In this document: positions 46,535-57,525 of the stretch, piece after piece
Layout of the letters: each line of letters starts with the position of its first letter
Position numbering within the stretch: the stretch's first letter is position 1
Assembly: GCA_030220185.1 (NCBI GenBank)
Contig: JASPKZ010001602.1
Span: 1,341,001-1,405,000, forward strand
Length of the DNA stretch: 64,000 bases
Origin: Diploptera punctata
Lineage: Eukaryota; Arthropoda; Insecta; Blattodea; Blaberidae
Reading direction: 5' to 3'
The notes under the pieces: generated by a model
The model's database searches: none
What the model was told of the DNA's origin: nothing
What the model saw: the letters and a program-made list of their open reading frames with translations, nothing else
Program-made: the position numbers and the translations under genes

Positions 46535-47210
46535 TCTTCTTCTTCTTCCTTCCAAGTATTAGGCCAAGGCCTGTTACGATCCTATAGAAAATTTTCCCTC
46601 CAGCGTTTCATAGGACGGCCCAGTGATCTTCGTCCTCTTGGTATATAATTATAAACAGCTTTCGGGATCCGATTTGAACTCATTCTTTCTAGATGGTGTT
46701 TCCAATTTAGTTGGTACTTTTTAATATATTCCAAAATGGCGTATTCTTCAATTCGTTTAAGATATCGGTGTTCTTTTTCCGATCCCATCTGGTGAAATCC
46801 GCTATTCTGCGCATGAATCTCATTTCACAAGCCGTTATTCTTTCATGTTGTCTTTTTAGTGTCCATGCTTCACTACCATAGGTCAACACTGGTCTAGCCA
46901 AAGTGTTATATAAACGTAATCTGGTGTTTTTTTGTACAAGGGATGGTTTCATAACTTGATTAATAATTCCCAAACTTTTATTATAACTAGTAATTTTTTC
47001 AGGGATATCCTTTTCGTCCCAGATAGAGACATAATATGCAATACGAAGGTAATATCTTATACGAATGTAAACAATACAATAAATTGATGCCCAACGTAAG
47101 GAAAAACACACATTTCCCTGCCTTTTAATCATCATCATATACCAATAGCCGATTGATACCATCTTCCGTATAGAAACAGATGAAAGATAGGGAGTTGACA
47201 TTTGGTGCAT
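46535..47210 (-). pseudogene. GAA-tailed LINE 3' end
   Basis: Minus-strand frames: KNTRLRLYNTLARPVLTYGSE, CEMRFMRRIADFTRW, then after a frame change KKYQLNWKHHLERMSSNRIP and GRRSLGRPMKRWREN. The tail (CTT)n reads GAAGAAGAAG on the minus strand at 46534-46545. Confidence 0.8.
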
Positions 47211-47552
47211 ATGATATCATATTATTGTGAGCATATTATTACGCAAGCACCTGCTCTTGATATCCTTGTCCTTGTCACGCCCGCGCTTGATATGGTTTCA
47301 CGTAACGCCTGCCCCGGATACATCTAATTTGACTTTTAAACGAATTTTGTCAGTCCTTTAATGAGCAGTGAGTATGTTTTCTATGAATATCTGATAATAA
47401 CATATTCTATCGTGGAGCATATATTAATTATAGCTCTACATTTATGAAAGTTTGCCTAATAACAGCAAGCTACATCCTGGTTTATTGGTTCTACCTAAGC
47501 ATAAAAAATGTGGTTAAACAATTTAAGCTTGTTCAGTATTCAATAATTATAT
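47211..47552. other. Unique sequence, no gene seen
   Basis: No supported feature. Confidence 0.5.
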
Positions 47553-47895
47553 CCATCCATAGTAATTCTGCCCGAAGGCAGGTCTTTCACTGCAATCATA
47601 GCATTTTCATGCTATGCTTTGCAGCTTTACTAGGGAATTATAGGTGTGGTAGCTTCCCGTTGCTTTCCACACCGAAGAAGGATGATGATGATAAGATGAA
47701 TATGAATGATGATGATTGCGATGGCCATATGATTTCGGAGACCGTTTGGGCCTTAACGTTTTCCTGACATTTGTCTTACAGGTGAGGAAAAACCCCGATA
47801 AAAACCTCACCCAGAAAAACTGTCCCGAGCGGGGATCGAACCCGGACCCGCTGCGTGACAAGGCAGCACGCTACCTCGAGACCACAGCGATGGAC
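47553..47895 (-). mobile_element. SINE-A with part of SINE-B body
   Basis: Complete SINE-A ends, but between the GATGATGAT block and GGCCATATGATTTCGG it carries AAGATGAATATGAATGATGA, a segment otherwise found in SINE-B copies (36256 and 49270). The 11-bp flanks AATAATTATAT and AATAGTTATAT look like a target duplication with one change. Confidence 0.85.
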
Positions 47896-47899
47896 AATA

Positions 47900-47999
47900 G
47901 TTATATATATATATATATATAATTTTAATAATAATGATAACAATAATAATAATTATATTTATATACAGATCTTCAATGTTTTCACATCTTTCTGCGCTT
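47900..47999. repeat. (TA)n and AT-rich simple sequence
   Basis: TA repeats at 47904-47921 followed by AATAAT-type sequence. Confidence 0.8.
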
Positions 48000-48192
48000 C
48001 AAATGTTATTTACCTTCTCCACTCGTCTCTATCCATCCACTCCATGCCCTTCAGTCCACTTTTCCTCATACCAGTTCTTATTTCTTGAATCCATGAGTTT
48101 TGAGGTCTTCCTTTCTTTCTTCCAGGTGTACACCGTACCAAAGTTTTTAGGGTAATCTTCCTTCTTGCATTCGTCATACATGTCCATACCAA
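48000..48192 (-). mobile_element. LINE 3' end remnant
   Basis: Minus-strand frame MTNARRKITLKTLVRCTPGR, KKGRPQNSWIQEIRTGM and LKGMEWMDRDEWRR. The GRPQ-SW...DR-EWR layout is a LINE C-terminal end different from the GAA and GAT families. Confidence 0.7.
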
Positions 48193-48756
48193 ATTCTTAC
48201 ATAATCTACTACTGCTACTGATGATACTGATACTGATAGTGATGCTGATAGTGATAGTGGTAGTGATGCTGATGCTGCTACTGCTAATGCTACTACAACT
48301 AATAATACATTTATTTTCGTTCCAGAGATAAAACCGTAAAGTTTATTTTAGATAAATTTACAATAATTAAATCAAGTATTACAAAAAGGGGATAGGCTAT
48401 ACAATCTTATTTATGAGGTAATGATTAAAAAACGGTTTCCTTTTCTCAATAATGGAGAAATCATTATGCCTATGGTAGTGTGTGTTGCATATAAAGTAGT
48501 AGACATGTTGCAGTTCTGTGTGGAAATGTATAGTTGGGTGTAGAAAGGATATTTGCACTCAATACATGATTCAATCGTTGACTTATCCCCTTTCTGTAAT
48601 GGTCGATTCAATTATGTTATACATCTTATCTTCTTCTTCTTCTTCTTAATCATAATACTAAATCTAAATTTGTAGGATTTTCATCCTGTCCGCCAATAGC
48701 CTGTCCCAAGCCAGGTTAAAAGGGTGAGGTTGCCCGTGGTCTGGAATTTTGGATAC
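48193..48756. other. Unique sequence with CTG/ATG-type minisatellite
   Basis: 48208-48300 is a degenerate TGATACTGATAG/TGCTGATG repeat. No gene is seen in the rest. A short (CTT)n lies at 48631-48647. Confidence 0.55.
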
Positions 48757-48862
48757 GTTTAGGTTAAAAACTCTCCTGGCGCTTCATTATCGTTTATCAC
48801 CCATCATATCATCAGGGTAATGTAACTCCGCCTTCCAGGTGCCCTAATCTAAGAAATGGAGT
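48757..48862 (+). mobile_element. SINE-B tail fragment
   Basis: ACTCTCCTGGCGCTTCATTA through CATCATATCATCAGGGTAAT to CTCCGCCTTCCAGGTGCCC. The head is missing. Confidence 0.75.
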
Positions 48863-49106
48863 ACAATTTAGCCTTTATGTCTCATCTTCTGAAAAAAAAA
48901 TTGGGACAACCATAAAAATTATGGAGTTCCTCGATAAGATATTTCCTCCATTCTCCATTACGTTATTCTAATTCTCAATATTCGCTTTTAGGATAGTACT
49001 TTTGAATAATTGCTGTTATTTTTTATTTTAATGTACCTGATTAAGTTTCACAAGCAAATATTTCAATAAGAAATATTATTTATTTATTTATTTATTTATT
49101 TTCAAA
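48863..49106. other. Unique AT-rich sequence
   Basis: Ends in (ATTT)n at 49075-49100, which adjoins the SINE-B tail. Confidence 0.55.
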
Positions 49107-49566
49107 TGCCCCAGGTTTGTCTTTCGACATTCCTGGTCTCTCTCCTGGCATGGCGTACTTGTAACCCACTTCTGAGGTTGGGGCGCCTGGAAGGCGGGGT
49201 TACGTTGCCCCGATGATATGATGGGTGATGATGATAATGGTGGGCCAGGAGAGTCCCTAATCCTAAGCTTAACCTAAGATGAATATGAATGATGATGGTT
49301 GCGATGGCCATATGATTTCGGGGACCGTTTGGGCCAGGAGAGTCCCTAATCCTAAGCTTAACCTAAGATGAATATGAATGATGATGGTTGCGATGGCCAT
49401 ATGATTTCGGGGACCGTTTGGGCCTTAAAGTTTTCCTGACATTTGTCTTACAGGTGAGGAAAAACCCCGATAAAAACCTCACCCAGAAAAACTGTCCCGA
49501 CCGGGGATCGAACCCGGGCCCGCTGCGTGTTAAGACAGCACGCTACCCCGAGACCACAGCGGTGGA
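49107..49566 (-). mobile_element. SINE-B with 89-bp internal tandem duplication
   Basis: Complete ends on the minus strand. The segment 49242-49330 is repeated at 49331-49419. Without it the element would be about 371 bp, like the one at 36086. Confidence 0.9.
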
Positions 49567-49734
49567 CATAAGAAAGATTATTGTTTTACAAAATTGAATT
49601 ATTACTTTCAATAATAATAATATATTCTGGTGGTTAAGGCCTAAGACTTTACTTTCATTTAACCAACACAAATATCATACATTTTAACATAAGCAAAACT
49701 ATCATGGGTTGTGCAATATAAGTATGTATACGCC
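49567..49734. other. Unique sequence, short LINE-B-like end
   Basis: TGGTTAAGGCCTAAGACTTT at 49630 followed by an ACCAAC run resembles the LINE-B 3' UTR near 26740; too short to be sure. Confidence 0.4.
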
Positions 49735-50119
49735 TATGTATGTCCCGCGTGAGGACATGGTGATTCCAGCGGTAGTGTCTTGATCAAGCAAATGTAGTCA
49801 CGCTTATTAACCTAGAGAGGCCAGTGAGTGACATGTGATCAGCACATCGCCTCGATGAGACATCTAGTGCGCAGCTAATGTACCATATTACTTGAATGTG
49901 GAAGACCTTTAAAGTTTCCTCATAGGCACTAATTTAGGCTTGTTCTTATACGATCCAGAAAATCTTCAGACTCGGGTCCCAAGACTTGAAGACTCGCCCG
50001 GAAGACTTACCCTTTAATTTTTCCTTTCTAAATATCCATTGATCCTGGCTGGTTTTGAACTCGCGTTACCTCGGCTCTAGAGGCAAGGAACATAACTTCT
50101 AGATCACCGAAGCCGATAT
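49735..50119 (-). mobile_element. SINE-C, divergent copy
   Basis: Plus-strand ATGTCCCGCGTGAGGACATG, GTGAGTGACATGTGATCAGC, CAGACTCGGGTCCCAAGACT and TGGTTTTGAACTCGCG follow the same order as 17442-17815. Confidence 0.7.
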
Positions 50120-50196
50120 AAAAGATGTCATTTACTAGCTTATATTCTTTATAATCACAAATGCATTTACCATATAGCAAATTTTGCTTTTTACTA

Positions 50197-51458
50197 GGGC
50201 ATTCGATAAATAATGGCAACACTGTTTTAAATCAGCCATCATAGGGGATATCATTGTAATCTTGTAGTATGTTGTTGATCAGTCTTTGTCGTATAAATCT
50301 ATAATATTGAAAGTCTCGAAATAGTAATATTTTGTGAATATATGCACAGTTTCTCATATTCAGTAAGTAATACTGCCCTAAAAAGATTTTCATAAGTAAT
50401 GCCACGAGTGATTTCCAAATTATCGATAAATTCATCGACTCACGAAGTGAGGAGTGAAATTATCTAGATAATTTGGAAATCAAGACTGGCATTTGTTAGG
50501 ACTATTTAACGAATAAAATTAAGCTGTTTACTCACAAATCATTATTTAACTATACTTATTTTAAAATATTTGTATATTTAATGTAAACGGCGATGTTTGA
50601 AAACAAATGAGAAACGATAGGTACGCTTCATCTGCTTCTATTGTTTATCACTGCAACCAGATCATACTATTTATTGCCAAAGGAACGCAATATTGTAAGA
50701 ATGCTCTCTAGTGGAGAAAAAATGAAACACATCAAACTGTATGTTAATTCATTTCTGATGTCGTATGATGTAAATATGACAATTATATTTTTCTGGATTA
50801 TTACCTGGGAAAAATACATTTAAGAAAGTGCAAACAGTGGCTTCTTTTTTTTTTTTTTGTGGTATAATAAATTGCTACACATGTTTTATATAAACTCCTG
50901 CAAGCGCTGTGTGTTGACATAGATGCACTATACATACAATCTGGTAGCCGTATTTCTTACAGGCTCAGCCACTGCAAAATAATGGTCAGACCTGTTCAGA
51001 ATATTAAAAAGGAGGAGCTTTCTTTAATATGGTAAATTTAACACTGATAGATATTTCATGAAACACGACTCTGATTTGTTGTAAAACAGAAATCATTGAA
51101 ACGTGATTGGTCATTGACTCCCATTTGGGGCATGAGTTAAATAGTCAGTAGAATTTGCTCTGAAGGTGGAATTACGAAGTTCTCGAGCATGCACCAAATT
51201 CACAGACAACAGCCTTTATGATTATAACTAAATCTCAAAGATCAAAGAACTTGTGCAAGGGATTCAATTTCAATCAAGAGTGATATCCAAAAAGCTCTAG
51301 ATCGTTCAGTGAAACAGATATCCGAAAATGATGCTGCAGGATTTGGCAACATGTACTTCAGTTGACGAGAGGCTATAAATTAAGTTCCCTATGTCAAAAA
51401 TAACGTAAATAAATGATTATGATGTTATAGCATTGTTGCCATTACTTATCGAATGCCT
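50197..51458. mobile_element. mariner-like remnant split by the hairpin element
   Basis: Inverted ends with GGCATTCGATAA, an A or G, then GTAATGGCAACA-like text (left at 50199, complement ending at 51458), each next to TA. A frame at about 51240-51363 reads DIQKALDRSVKQISENDAAG, like the C-terminal helix region of mariner transposases. The DDE core is gone. The hairpin element interrupts it at 50392-51146. Confidence 0.65.
50392..51146. mobile_element. 755-bp hairpin element inside mariner remnant
   Basis: Same borders as 1052-1801 and 15710-16489, with no flanking sequence in common. The hairpin is at about 50398-50491. This copy is not followed by ATT repeats, so those are not part of the element. 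Confidence 0.7.
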
Positions 51459-51459
51459 T

Positions 51460-52075
51460 AGTATTGCATGTCATGTTACCTCCCGTCTAAAAATTGAAAG
51501 CATTTTCAGAAAAGTAAAAAATAATATTTTGGTAACAGGAGATAGCGAGGTTTTTAATTTCCGAGAATCTGTAAACACTTCACAAACATGCGTTGTACAT
51601 TTTTTGCGCAGTGATGTTTTCAAGATGTTTTCAAAATAATAAATAATACTAAAATAATATCTTTGTTGGAAATATTTGCGTTCATTATAAACAAATGACC
51701 AATGTTAACAGCGTGGGTAATGTTTATTAGTTGAAACACCAGGAGGCCATGAGACCAATTAGTGATAAAATGACGGCATATACGTATTTATTGTTTTATA
51801 TTGTTTCAAATAAAGTTCATTTAATTTAAAATGCAGTGATTTGTTTCGTATAATGTATATTAACACTACCTTTTGAATACTTTTGTATATACATTGTATT
51901 TAATATAATAAAGAGCTGTGGTTTTACTTTCCACGCGTGTTTGTAATATGTAAGATTACATTATAGTTATTTAGGTTGGCAAACCCGAAATATAGGTAGT
52001 TGATCTTTCAATCATGGTCGCCATTGCTCTAAGTACGACAAAACGCTATATCGCGCAAAAAATATATTTACAAAG
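51460..52075. repeat. Interspersed repeat shared with 29440-30060
   Basis: Collinear match with several indels. No coding frame. Confidence 0.65.
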
Positions 52076-52079
52076 ATTC

Positions 52080-52366
52080 CTGAAATTCTGAAATGTGTCT
52101 ACCTATTGGCGAAGAATACACATGAAGAGAATTGTTTTCGGATGACCAAGAATCAAGAATATGATATTGCAGAATAATACGTTTAGGAAACTGTCTGAAG
52201 AGCATGATAAATGGGGATTAAAAAATAATTTTGAAGAGATTCTATATAAAGTGCAGTGAAAACACAAGGAATTTAGTTTTACTAGATGGAAAATGTGCTT
52301 TTAAGGAGTACAAGGAATTTGAATACTTAGGCGTCAAAATTAATAAAAACTCTACGCAAGATGATG
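52080..52366 (+). pseudogene. LINE fragment, RT thumb region, part 1
   Basis: Frame NTRNLVLLDGKCAFKEYKEF then EYLGVKINKNSTQDDDIK, the FEYLGV block that follows the catalytic RT motifs. It is interrupted by the SINE at 52378 and resumes after it. Confidence 0.75.
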
Positions 52367-52377
52367 ATATTAAATAT

Positions 52378-52698
52378 CCATCCATAGTAATTCTGCCCGA
52401 AGGCAGGTCCTTCACTGCAATCATAGCATTTTCACGCTATGCTTGCAGCTTTACCAGGGAATTGTAGGTGTGGTAGCTTCCCGTTGTTTTCCACACCGGT
52501 GAAGGGTGATGATGATAAGGATGATGGCCATATGATTTCCGGGACCGTTTGGGCCTTAAAGTTTTCCTGACATTTGTCTTACAGGTGAGGAAAAAACCCG
52601 ATAAAAACCTCACCTAGGAAAACTGCCCCGACCGGGGATCGAACCCGGGCCCGCTACCTGACAAGGCAGCACGCTACCTCGAGACCACAGCGGTAGCC
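52378..52698 (-). mobile_element. SINE-A with perfect 11-bp target duplication
   Basis: ATATTAAATAT at 52367-52377 and at 52699-52709. Full head and tail; inserted in the RT region of a LINE. Confidence 0.95.
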
Positions 52699-52709
52699 AT
52701 ATTAAATAT

Positions 52710-52916
52710 AGAGTAAACAACAGATCAGCAAGAGTAATGTTAAATGGAATATTGTACGAACAGTTATATTACGTATACACCACGGCCATTACGTAGAATG
52801 AGAAGTCCCTAGAACGACACAAAAACCTTGGTGCCAGAGGCCCTCTCTGAGGAAGTATGTCACCTCGAGACGTAATCATCAATATAATACCTTAAATACA
52901 TAAATAACTATAAATA

Positions 52917-52920
<4 letters not shown>
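52710..52920 (+). pseudogene. LINE fragment, part 2
   Basis: YRVNNRSARVMLNGILYEQL continues the reading frame of 52366, then loses similarity. The rest before the TA tract is unassigned. Confidence 0.6.

Positions 52921-52955
<35 letters not shown>
52921..52955. repeat. (TA)n microsatellite
   Basis: About 17 TA units directly before the TIR transposon. Confidence 0.9.
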
Positions 52956-52957
<2 letters not shown>

Positions 52958-53349
52958 TCGGCCTACAAGTGAAACACACTTAGTCGAAAAACACTCTTTT
53001 GAGAAAACAGGAATTGAATATTTTACAAATTTGTTTTCCAGTTTTACGGAATAATACTTCTAATTTGTAGAAATATTTTTTACTAATATCATGATTGATG
53101 TTTGTAGTTTTGACGGGTGATGGTAAAAAGAGAATTCGTAATGATTTTATTATGTTAATTTTATTTTTTTCCCAACATGACACTGACTTAGTGTTTTTCA
53201 CCAGTCAATATAGACTTAGTGTCTTTCTCCAGTCTTTCGTTTGAGAGGAATGCTACATTTCGGCATTAATTTTTACTTAATCTGGTCTATATAAAATGTT
53301 TAAAGCATTGCAATTATAAGATTTGCATTACATAAATTATTAATTTTAT

Positions 53350-53980
53350 CTATCTATCTATCTATTTTTGGGTTTTTACAGCTGCTGAAATCTTCCCGTG
53401 CCAAACCTCCAAAGCCTATGAACTTGGGCATCTTCAATGTTTAGCCCTCTTGCTTGTATTACTATCCTAATGTTTTCGTTCCATGTTAACTTTGGTCTCT
53501 CTCTTTTCTTCTTTCTGGTCGGTTGCCATTGACATAGTAGTTTCGGTCATCGCTCATATTCCTTTCTTAAAATAGGTCCTAGCCATTTTAATTCCTTCTC
53601 CTGAATTCTTTCAATTATGCTTTCTTCTGCTTCCATTATATTCCTCATCATCATCATCATCACTCCAGGGATTAGGCAATTGCCCGTTCCGACTTCATAA
53701 TACATCAGTCCAACGTCTTCTAGGTCTTCCAACATCACGCCTTCCTCTTGCTAACAATGGATATCTCTCCTTACTCATTCCATCCATGTGATCAATCCAT
53801 TTCTGTCTGTAATTCGTGACTTTATTCCTAATTTCCTTATTTGTGACATGTTCTAATTTTGACTTTCTGGCACTTATGCGTAAATAATCCATTTCTAGAG
53901 CTATTAGTCTATTCTTGTAGTATTTATTAATTGCCCATACCTCACTTCCATACATTGCAACAGATTCCACCAATGTTTTA

Positions 53981-53985
<5 letters not shown>
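53350..53985 (-). mobile_element. LINE 3' ends nested in the TIR transposon
   Basis: 53695-53973 encodes VESVAMYGSEVWAINKYYKN, LEMDYLRISARKSKLEHV and a GRRDVGRPRRRWTDVL end, followed by an ATGATGATGATG tail at 53648-53663. A second LINE end (ERIQEKELKWLGPILRKEYE) abuts it at 53547-53640. The TA tract at 53979-54010 follows. Confidence 0.8.
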
Positions 53986-54010
<25 letters not shown>

Positions 54011-54011
<1 letters not shown>

Positions 54012-54320
54012 TACATTTTAAATTTTATAATACATTAATAATATGTATTTATGATTGTAGGTGACAAATTTTAGGCACATTGTAATCATTTTCAAAATGA
54101 GTGTGCTTATAGTGATAAGAAGGGAAATTCTTTACAAATTCTAATAATATAATACCGGTACAAAAATACTGAATTTATTTGAGTTTTATTTTTTCTAATA
54201 TTAACTAACATAATTTTTGTTACTAACATACATTATTAAAAATTCTTCAAGGCTACAATGAACATTATTTTTTCACGTGGGAAGTTTTCATTTAACAATA
54301 AGTTACATTTTTCTATGATA
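54011..54320. other. 3' flank of transposase, no gene seen
   Basis: AT-rich part of the TIR transposon. Confidence 0.5.
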
Positions 54321-54323
54321 TTA

Positions 54324-55800
54324 TTATTCCTTGTCGGACTCTGAATCAGAGACAGCTGGTTCTGCAGTTGTAATTGTGACGTTTCCTGGTGGTCGTTTTA
54401 TACCAGGAATGTAGTTCAGAGGGTACAATTCCTTTTTCACACAGGGAAAGCAAATCATTTTCTTTGCTGTGGAGATAGGAAGTGGCTTGGAATACAATTT
54501 TGGCAATTCTGAAATTTCTGCGTCAGATCGCTTAGCTTTTCTGGCTCCCTTGGATTGGCTTACGAATATTTTCTTGTAATCAGACTCATAGTCATATCTA
54601 TATACTCTATAACACCTGGGTTTTCCTTCTTGTACCTGAAACGTTTAAATTTCAACCGGCTAACAGTCTCACCATTTCATAAACATTCCTGTTCTTGATA
54701 GTTTCATTACTTGAATATTTCAGATCAAGAAACTCATTGAACAGGAACTCTTTTATAGAATAAGGATCCTTCTTATTTTTTCTGGCTTGCTGGAAAACAT
54801 TCATCCATTCATGAACGGAAAAAACATCTCATTTCTTTTCCTTCTCTCAATTGAATCAACTTCCATGAAAGTGTGACAACTTTCCAGAAACTTATGTCCA
54901 ATGCTCTGAATAGGGAATTTCTGAACGAGATACAACAGAAGTGCAGATATCTGGACATTTCTGTCCTGACCCCCACGTGTCAGAAAAGAAAGCAACTTCA
55001 GTGATATTTGCAGGTAAATAATGCAACTAGTAGGCAATACTTGAACAAATTCCCCTTTTACCATTTATTTCTGTCCAGAAGTAGCAATATCCACAATTTG
55101 GTGCAGCTGCATTGTAGATAGTCAAATTATAAAGGTTTAATTTTCGCAAATAATACAGATGGCTAACACTTGAAGTGAGGATCTGCAGATCAAATGTTGC
55201 TGATATGAAGGTGGGGTCTTGAATGGCTCGTTCTTTATCTTTCGATTTAGCAATCATAGAATCATTTTTTCTAGCTATATGCAGATCATATTTATTTTGC
55301 ATTTCCAATTTTTCCAATGCACTAGACTTTTCATATACTCTACAAGTCACACATTGATCTTTCTTTGGTTTAAACATGATAAATTGAAATTGTCGCAGAA
55401 AATTCTTCGGTAAGTTATTAGACTGACTGGTACTATTCCAGACACTTGGCATTCTTTCTTGTAAAGCCGATACATTATTGAAATATTTAGATTTTTATCT
55501 AACTATTTAGGGCCCAACGGTCCCCGAAAATCATCCGGCCATCATTATCATCCTTATCATTAATCATCATTATCATCCTTCACCGGTGTGGAAAGCAACG
55601 GGAAGCTACCACACCTACAATTCCCTAGTAAAGCTGTAAAGCATAGCATGAAAATGTTATGATTGCAGTGAAAGACCTGCCCTCGGGCAGAATTACTATG
55701 GATGGATCTAAATATTTTCTTTGAGATGATTTCCTTGTATAGTGACTTGGAACTGTTGGAAAACTCTTAGTATGCGTACATCAAAGTTTTTGACGTGTGC
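54324..55800 (-). pseudogene. Probable transposase of the TIR transposon, broken
   Basis: Read from high to low coordinate. An N-terminal piece upstream of the SINE (SNSSKSLYKEIISKK at about 55785-55715) leads past the SINE to NNVSALQERMPSVWN (55490). There is a CVTCRVYEKS zinc-like pair, then KDKERAIQDPTFISATFDLQ and RKLNLYNLTIYNAAAPNCGY (55380-55040). After a frame slip comes GGQDRNVQISALLLYLVQKF and KFLESCHTFMEVDS (55020-54850), a region that looks like a degraded DDE/RNase-H-type core. After more breaks comes LPKLYSKPLPISTAKK and the acidic end SDSESDKE, stop at 54324. I infer transposase from its position between matching inverted ends. The family name is not established. A SINE at 55511-55707 and at least two frameshifts inactivate it. 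Confidence 0.65.
55511..55707 (+). mobile_element. SINE-A, 5'-truncated, in the transposase
   Basis: Starts within the body (GGCCCAACGGTCCCC), so the tRNA head is missing, and ends TGGATGG. Flanks ATCTAACTATTT and ATCTAAATATTT look like a 12-bp target duplication with one change. Confidence 0.85.
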
Positions 55801-55820
55801 ATTTAAATTAAGAAATAGAC

Positions 55821-56037
55821 AGGTGAAACACACTAAGGGACTTAATGTGTTTTGCTAGTTGATATTATAAAAATATTGACTTAGTGGAAATGGAAAATAA
55901 TAAATATCTTAAACACTGTTTGAGATAAGACTTAATGGACTACACCAGACGACAGAACGCGAAATTTTACATTAGGAACATGTAAAATCGAAATTACGAT
56001 GAAATCTGACTTAGTGTGTTTCACTTGTAGGCCGACG
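55821..56037. repeat. Subterminal ACTTAGTG repeats, right end
   Basis: ACTAAGGGACTTAATGTGTTTT (split units at 55830-55850), GACTTAGTGG at 55870, GACTTAATGG at 55927 and GACTTAGTGTGTTTCAC at 56008. The left end has GACTTAGTG at 53184 and 53212. Confidence 0.75.
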
Positions 56038-56040
56038 ATA

Positions 56041-56460
56041 TCTGTAAGCCAAATTCTCGCTACATATGGACCGGAAAACTGGAAACTAAATCAATATAGA
56101 CTGTCAAAATTAACAGCACTATAAATTATTTCTTATGACATTCAGTGAGACATTCTAAACTGGAGAGAATATGAAATAAAGTGGTTAGGTAATGTGAGAT
56201 TGAAAACATTAAATTCTTAATTTTATAAAATACCGACAATTGCAATGATATGGACTTTTAAAACGAATGGAGATAAAAGTTTAGCAAGAAGAGCTTTGGA
56301 TTAGATTCCAGAGAGAAGAATAGATAGAGGTAGATCAAAAACCACCTGGCTGCAGGACATAAATGAAGTAGGATTGAAAGGCTGGGACTGGGAAGATAGA
56401 TTAGATCCAGAGAAAAAGGTTAAGAGTGTAAGATGTATGTCACAGGAAGATTGTATCACC
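56041..56460 (+). pseudogene. LINE fragment, C-terminal part 3
   Basis: Reads RALD, then PERRIDRGRSKTTWLQDINE and VGLKGWDWEDRLDPEKK, a typical LINE end. With 52080-52920 it forms one old LINE that the TIR transposon split. Confidence 0.7.
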
Positions 56461-57124
56461 GTGTTTAGTATGAATGAGTATGTGAATAGTATGTTTAGTC
56501 TTAACGTCGTGTTGTCTCGGAAGAGGCTCTAACGTTGGGTTGATCATTCGGTAAAGCCCTCCAAATCCTTGAGTAGTCAAAAAAGTATGTATGCGATCCA
56601 TAGTTAAAATTCATCTCCCGACAGGCCGTGTCACTGTAAGGCCCGGGTGCGTGTGACACGTAGAACTACCTGTAAGGTAAGATGTTAAATTGCGTCAAAG
56701 ACATGGAACAGAATGAAGATACACGTCTTCTGAATAAAATGTCAATTATCTTGTGGGTTTTCAGCCCGACGCACAACCCCAACCTGGATGACCGGAAATT
56801 TTCTGTTCGGATTCCTTTCCCATAGAAGGTTGCCTTCTCCTCGGCTGAGAAGAGTCCTCTTCCCGGGTTTTTTCTGTATTTTCCTTCTCCTACACCCTTA
56901 CAATACTCACACTTCGGGAAAAGTGGGTTGGGGCTTTTTATCGACAGTCATACCTATATCCACGTATTCAGTTAAAGCAGAGCCACCTCTTGCAGGATGT
57001 GGTACTTCACCACGTGTGGGCGGTCTTGGTTATAGCTTCATCAGAGATAAAGGTCATGCATATCTCCTCCACTTAACCCTGGGTTCGTGAGGTCCAGTGT
57101 AGTGTCTACCCCTAATAAAAAGGT
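56461..57124. other. GC-richer unassigned sequence
   Basis: Contains an open frame of 100 codons at 56788-57090 (start MTGNFLFGFLSHRRLPSPRL). Text such as GGTTTTCAGCCCGACGCAC and CCCAACCTGGATGACCGGAA reads like UTR of a transposon. I do not call it a gene. Confidence 0.4.
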
Positions 57125-57302
57125 GCTACTTCTACTTTCCCCTTGAACATATGCAAAGAATGATAGAGGATAGGATACCAAAGATGGCACTAATGTATAA
57201 TCCTGGAGGACGAAGATCAATAGGAAGACAAAGAAGATATGTGATATCGGAACAGGTAAATACCTAATCCGTGAAGGATGAGGATGATGATGATGATGAT
57301 GA
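57125..57302 (+). mobile_element. GAT-tailed LINE 3' end, short
   Basis: MIEDRIPKMALMYNPGGRRSIG-like frame at 57150-57235, then GTGATATCGGAACAGGTAAA and a (GAT)n tail at 57283-57303. It matches, reversed, the fragment at 11310-11480. Confidence 0.75.
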
Positions 57303-57525
57303 TTTCGGTCCGTATGGACCACCCATATATCTTGAAGAATTTGAGTACCGTCTCCAGATTGAAAAAAAAAGCTGTAGCAGCTGGGCGACTAGACTGCTGA
57401 CCACATGCCACCACTATATAGAATGGATGATTGTCCAGCTCTTGAAATGACATGTAGATGTGAGGGCAGCAGTTAGTTGATATGCCAGAGGTCTTTTAGG
57501 CCTATGCGCCATGAAATTCAGGTCT
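57303..57525 (+). mobile_element. SINE-D, partial
   Basis: TTTGAGTACCGTCTCCAGATTG, CTGACCACATGCCACC and AGATGTGAGGGCAGCAGTTA match the SINE-D body. The tRNA head is absent. Confidence 0.75.

Larger units (their letters stand above)
52956..56037 (-). mobile_element. 3.1-kb TIR DNA transposon, superfamily undecided
   Basis: Inverted ends of 30 bp with one mismatch, starting CGTCGGCCTACAAGTGAAAC (52956-52985 and 56008-56037). ATAT lies on both outer sides, a possible 4-bp target duplication, although the left flank is a TA repeat. ACTTAGTG-type motifs recur inside both ends. It carries a broken transposase gene on the minus strand and two nested insertions. The 4-bp duplication would suit Sola-type elements, but I could not confirm the class. 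Confidence 0.8.

Noticed and set aside
48208..48300. CRISPR-like array
   Set aside because: Short degenerate TGATACTGATAG units without spacers. It is an ordinary minisatellite in eukaryotic DNA.
55001..55500. Viral or retroviral gene
   Set aside because: No protease, integrase or envelope motif, and the gene sits between matching inverted ends of a DNA transposon.
56788..57090. 100-codon frame in GC-richer sequence
   Set aside because: No recognisable domain and no splice or start context. The text looks like transposon UTR.
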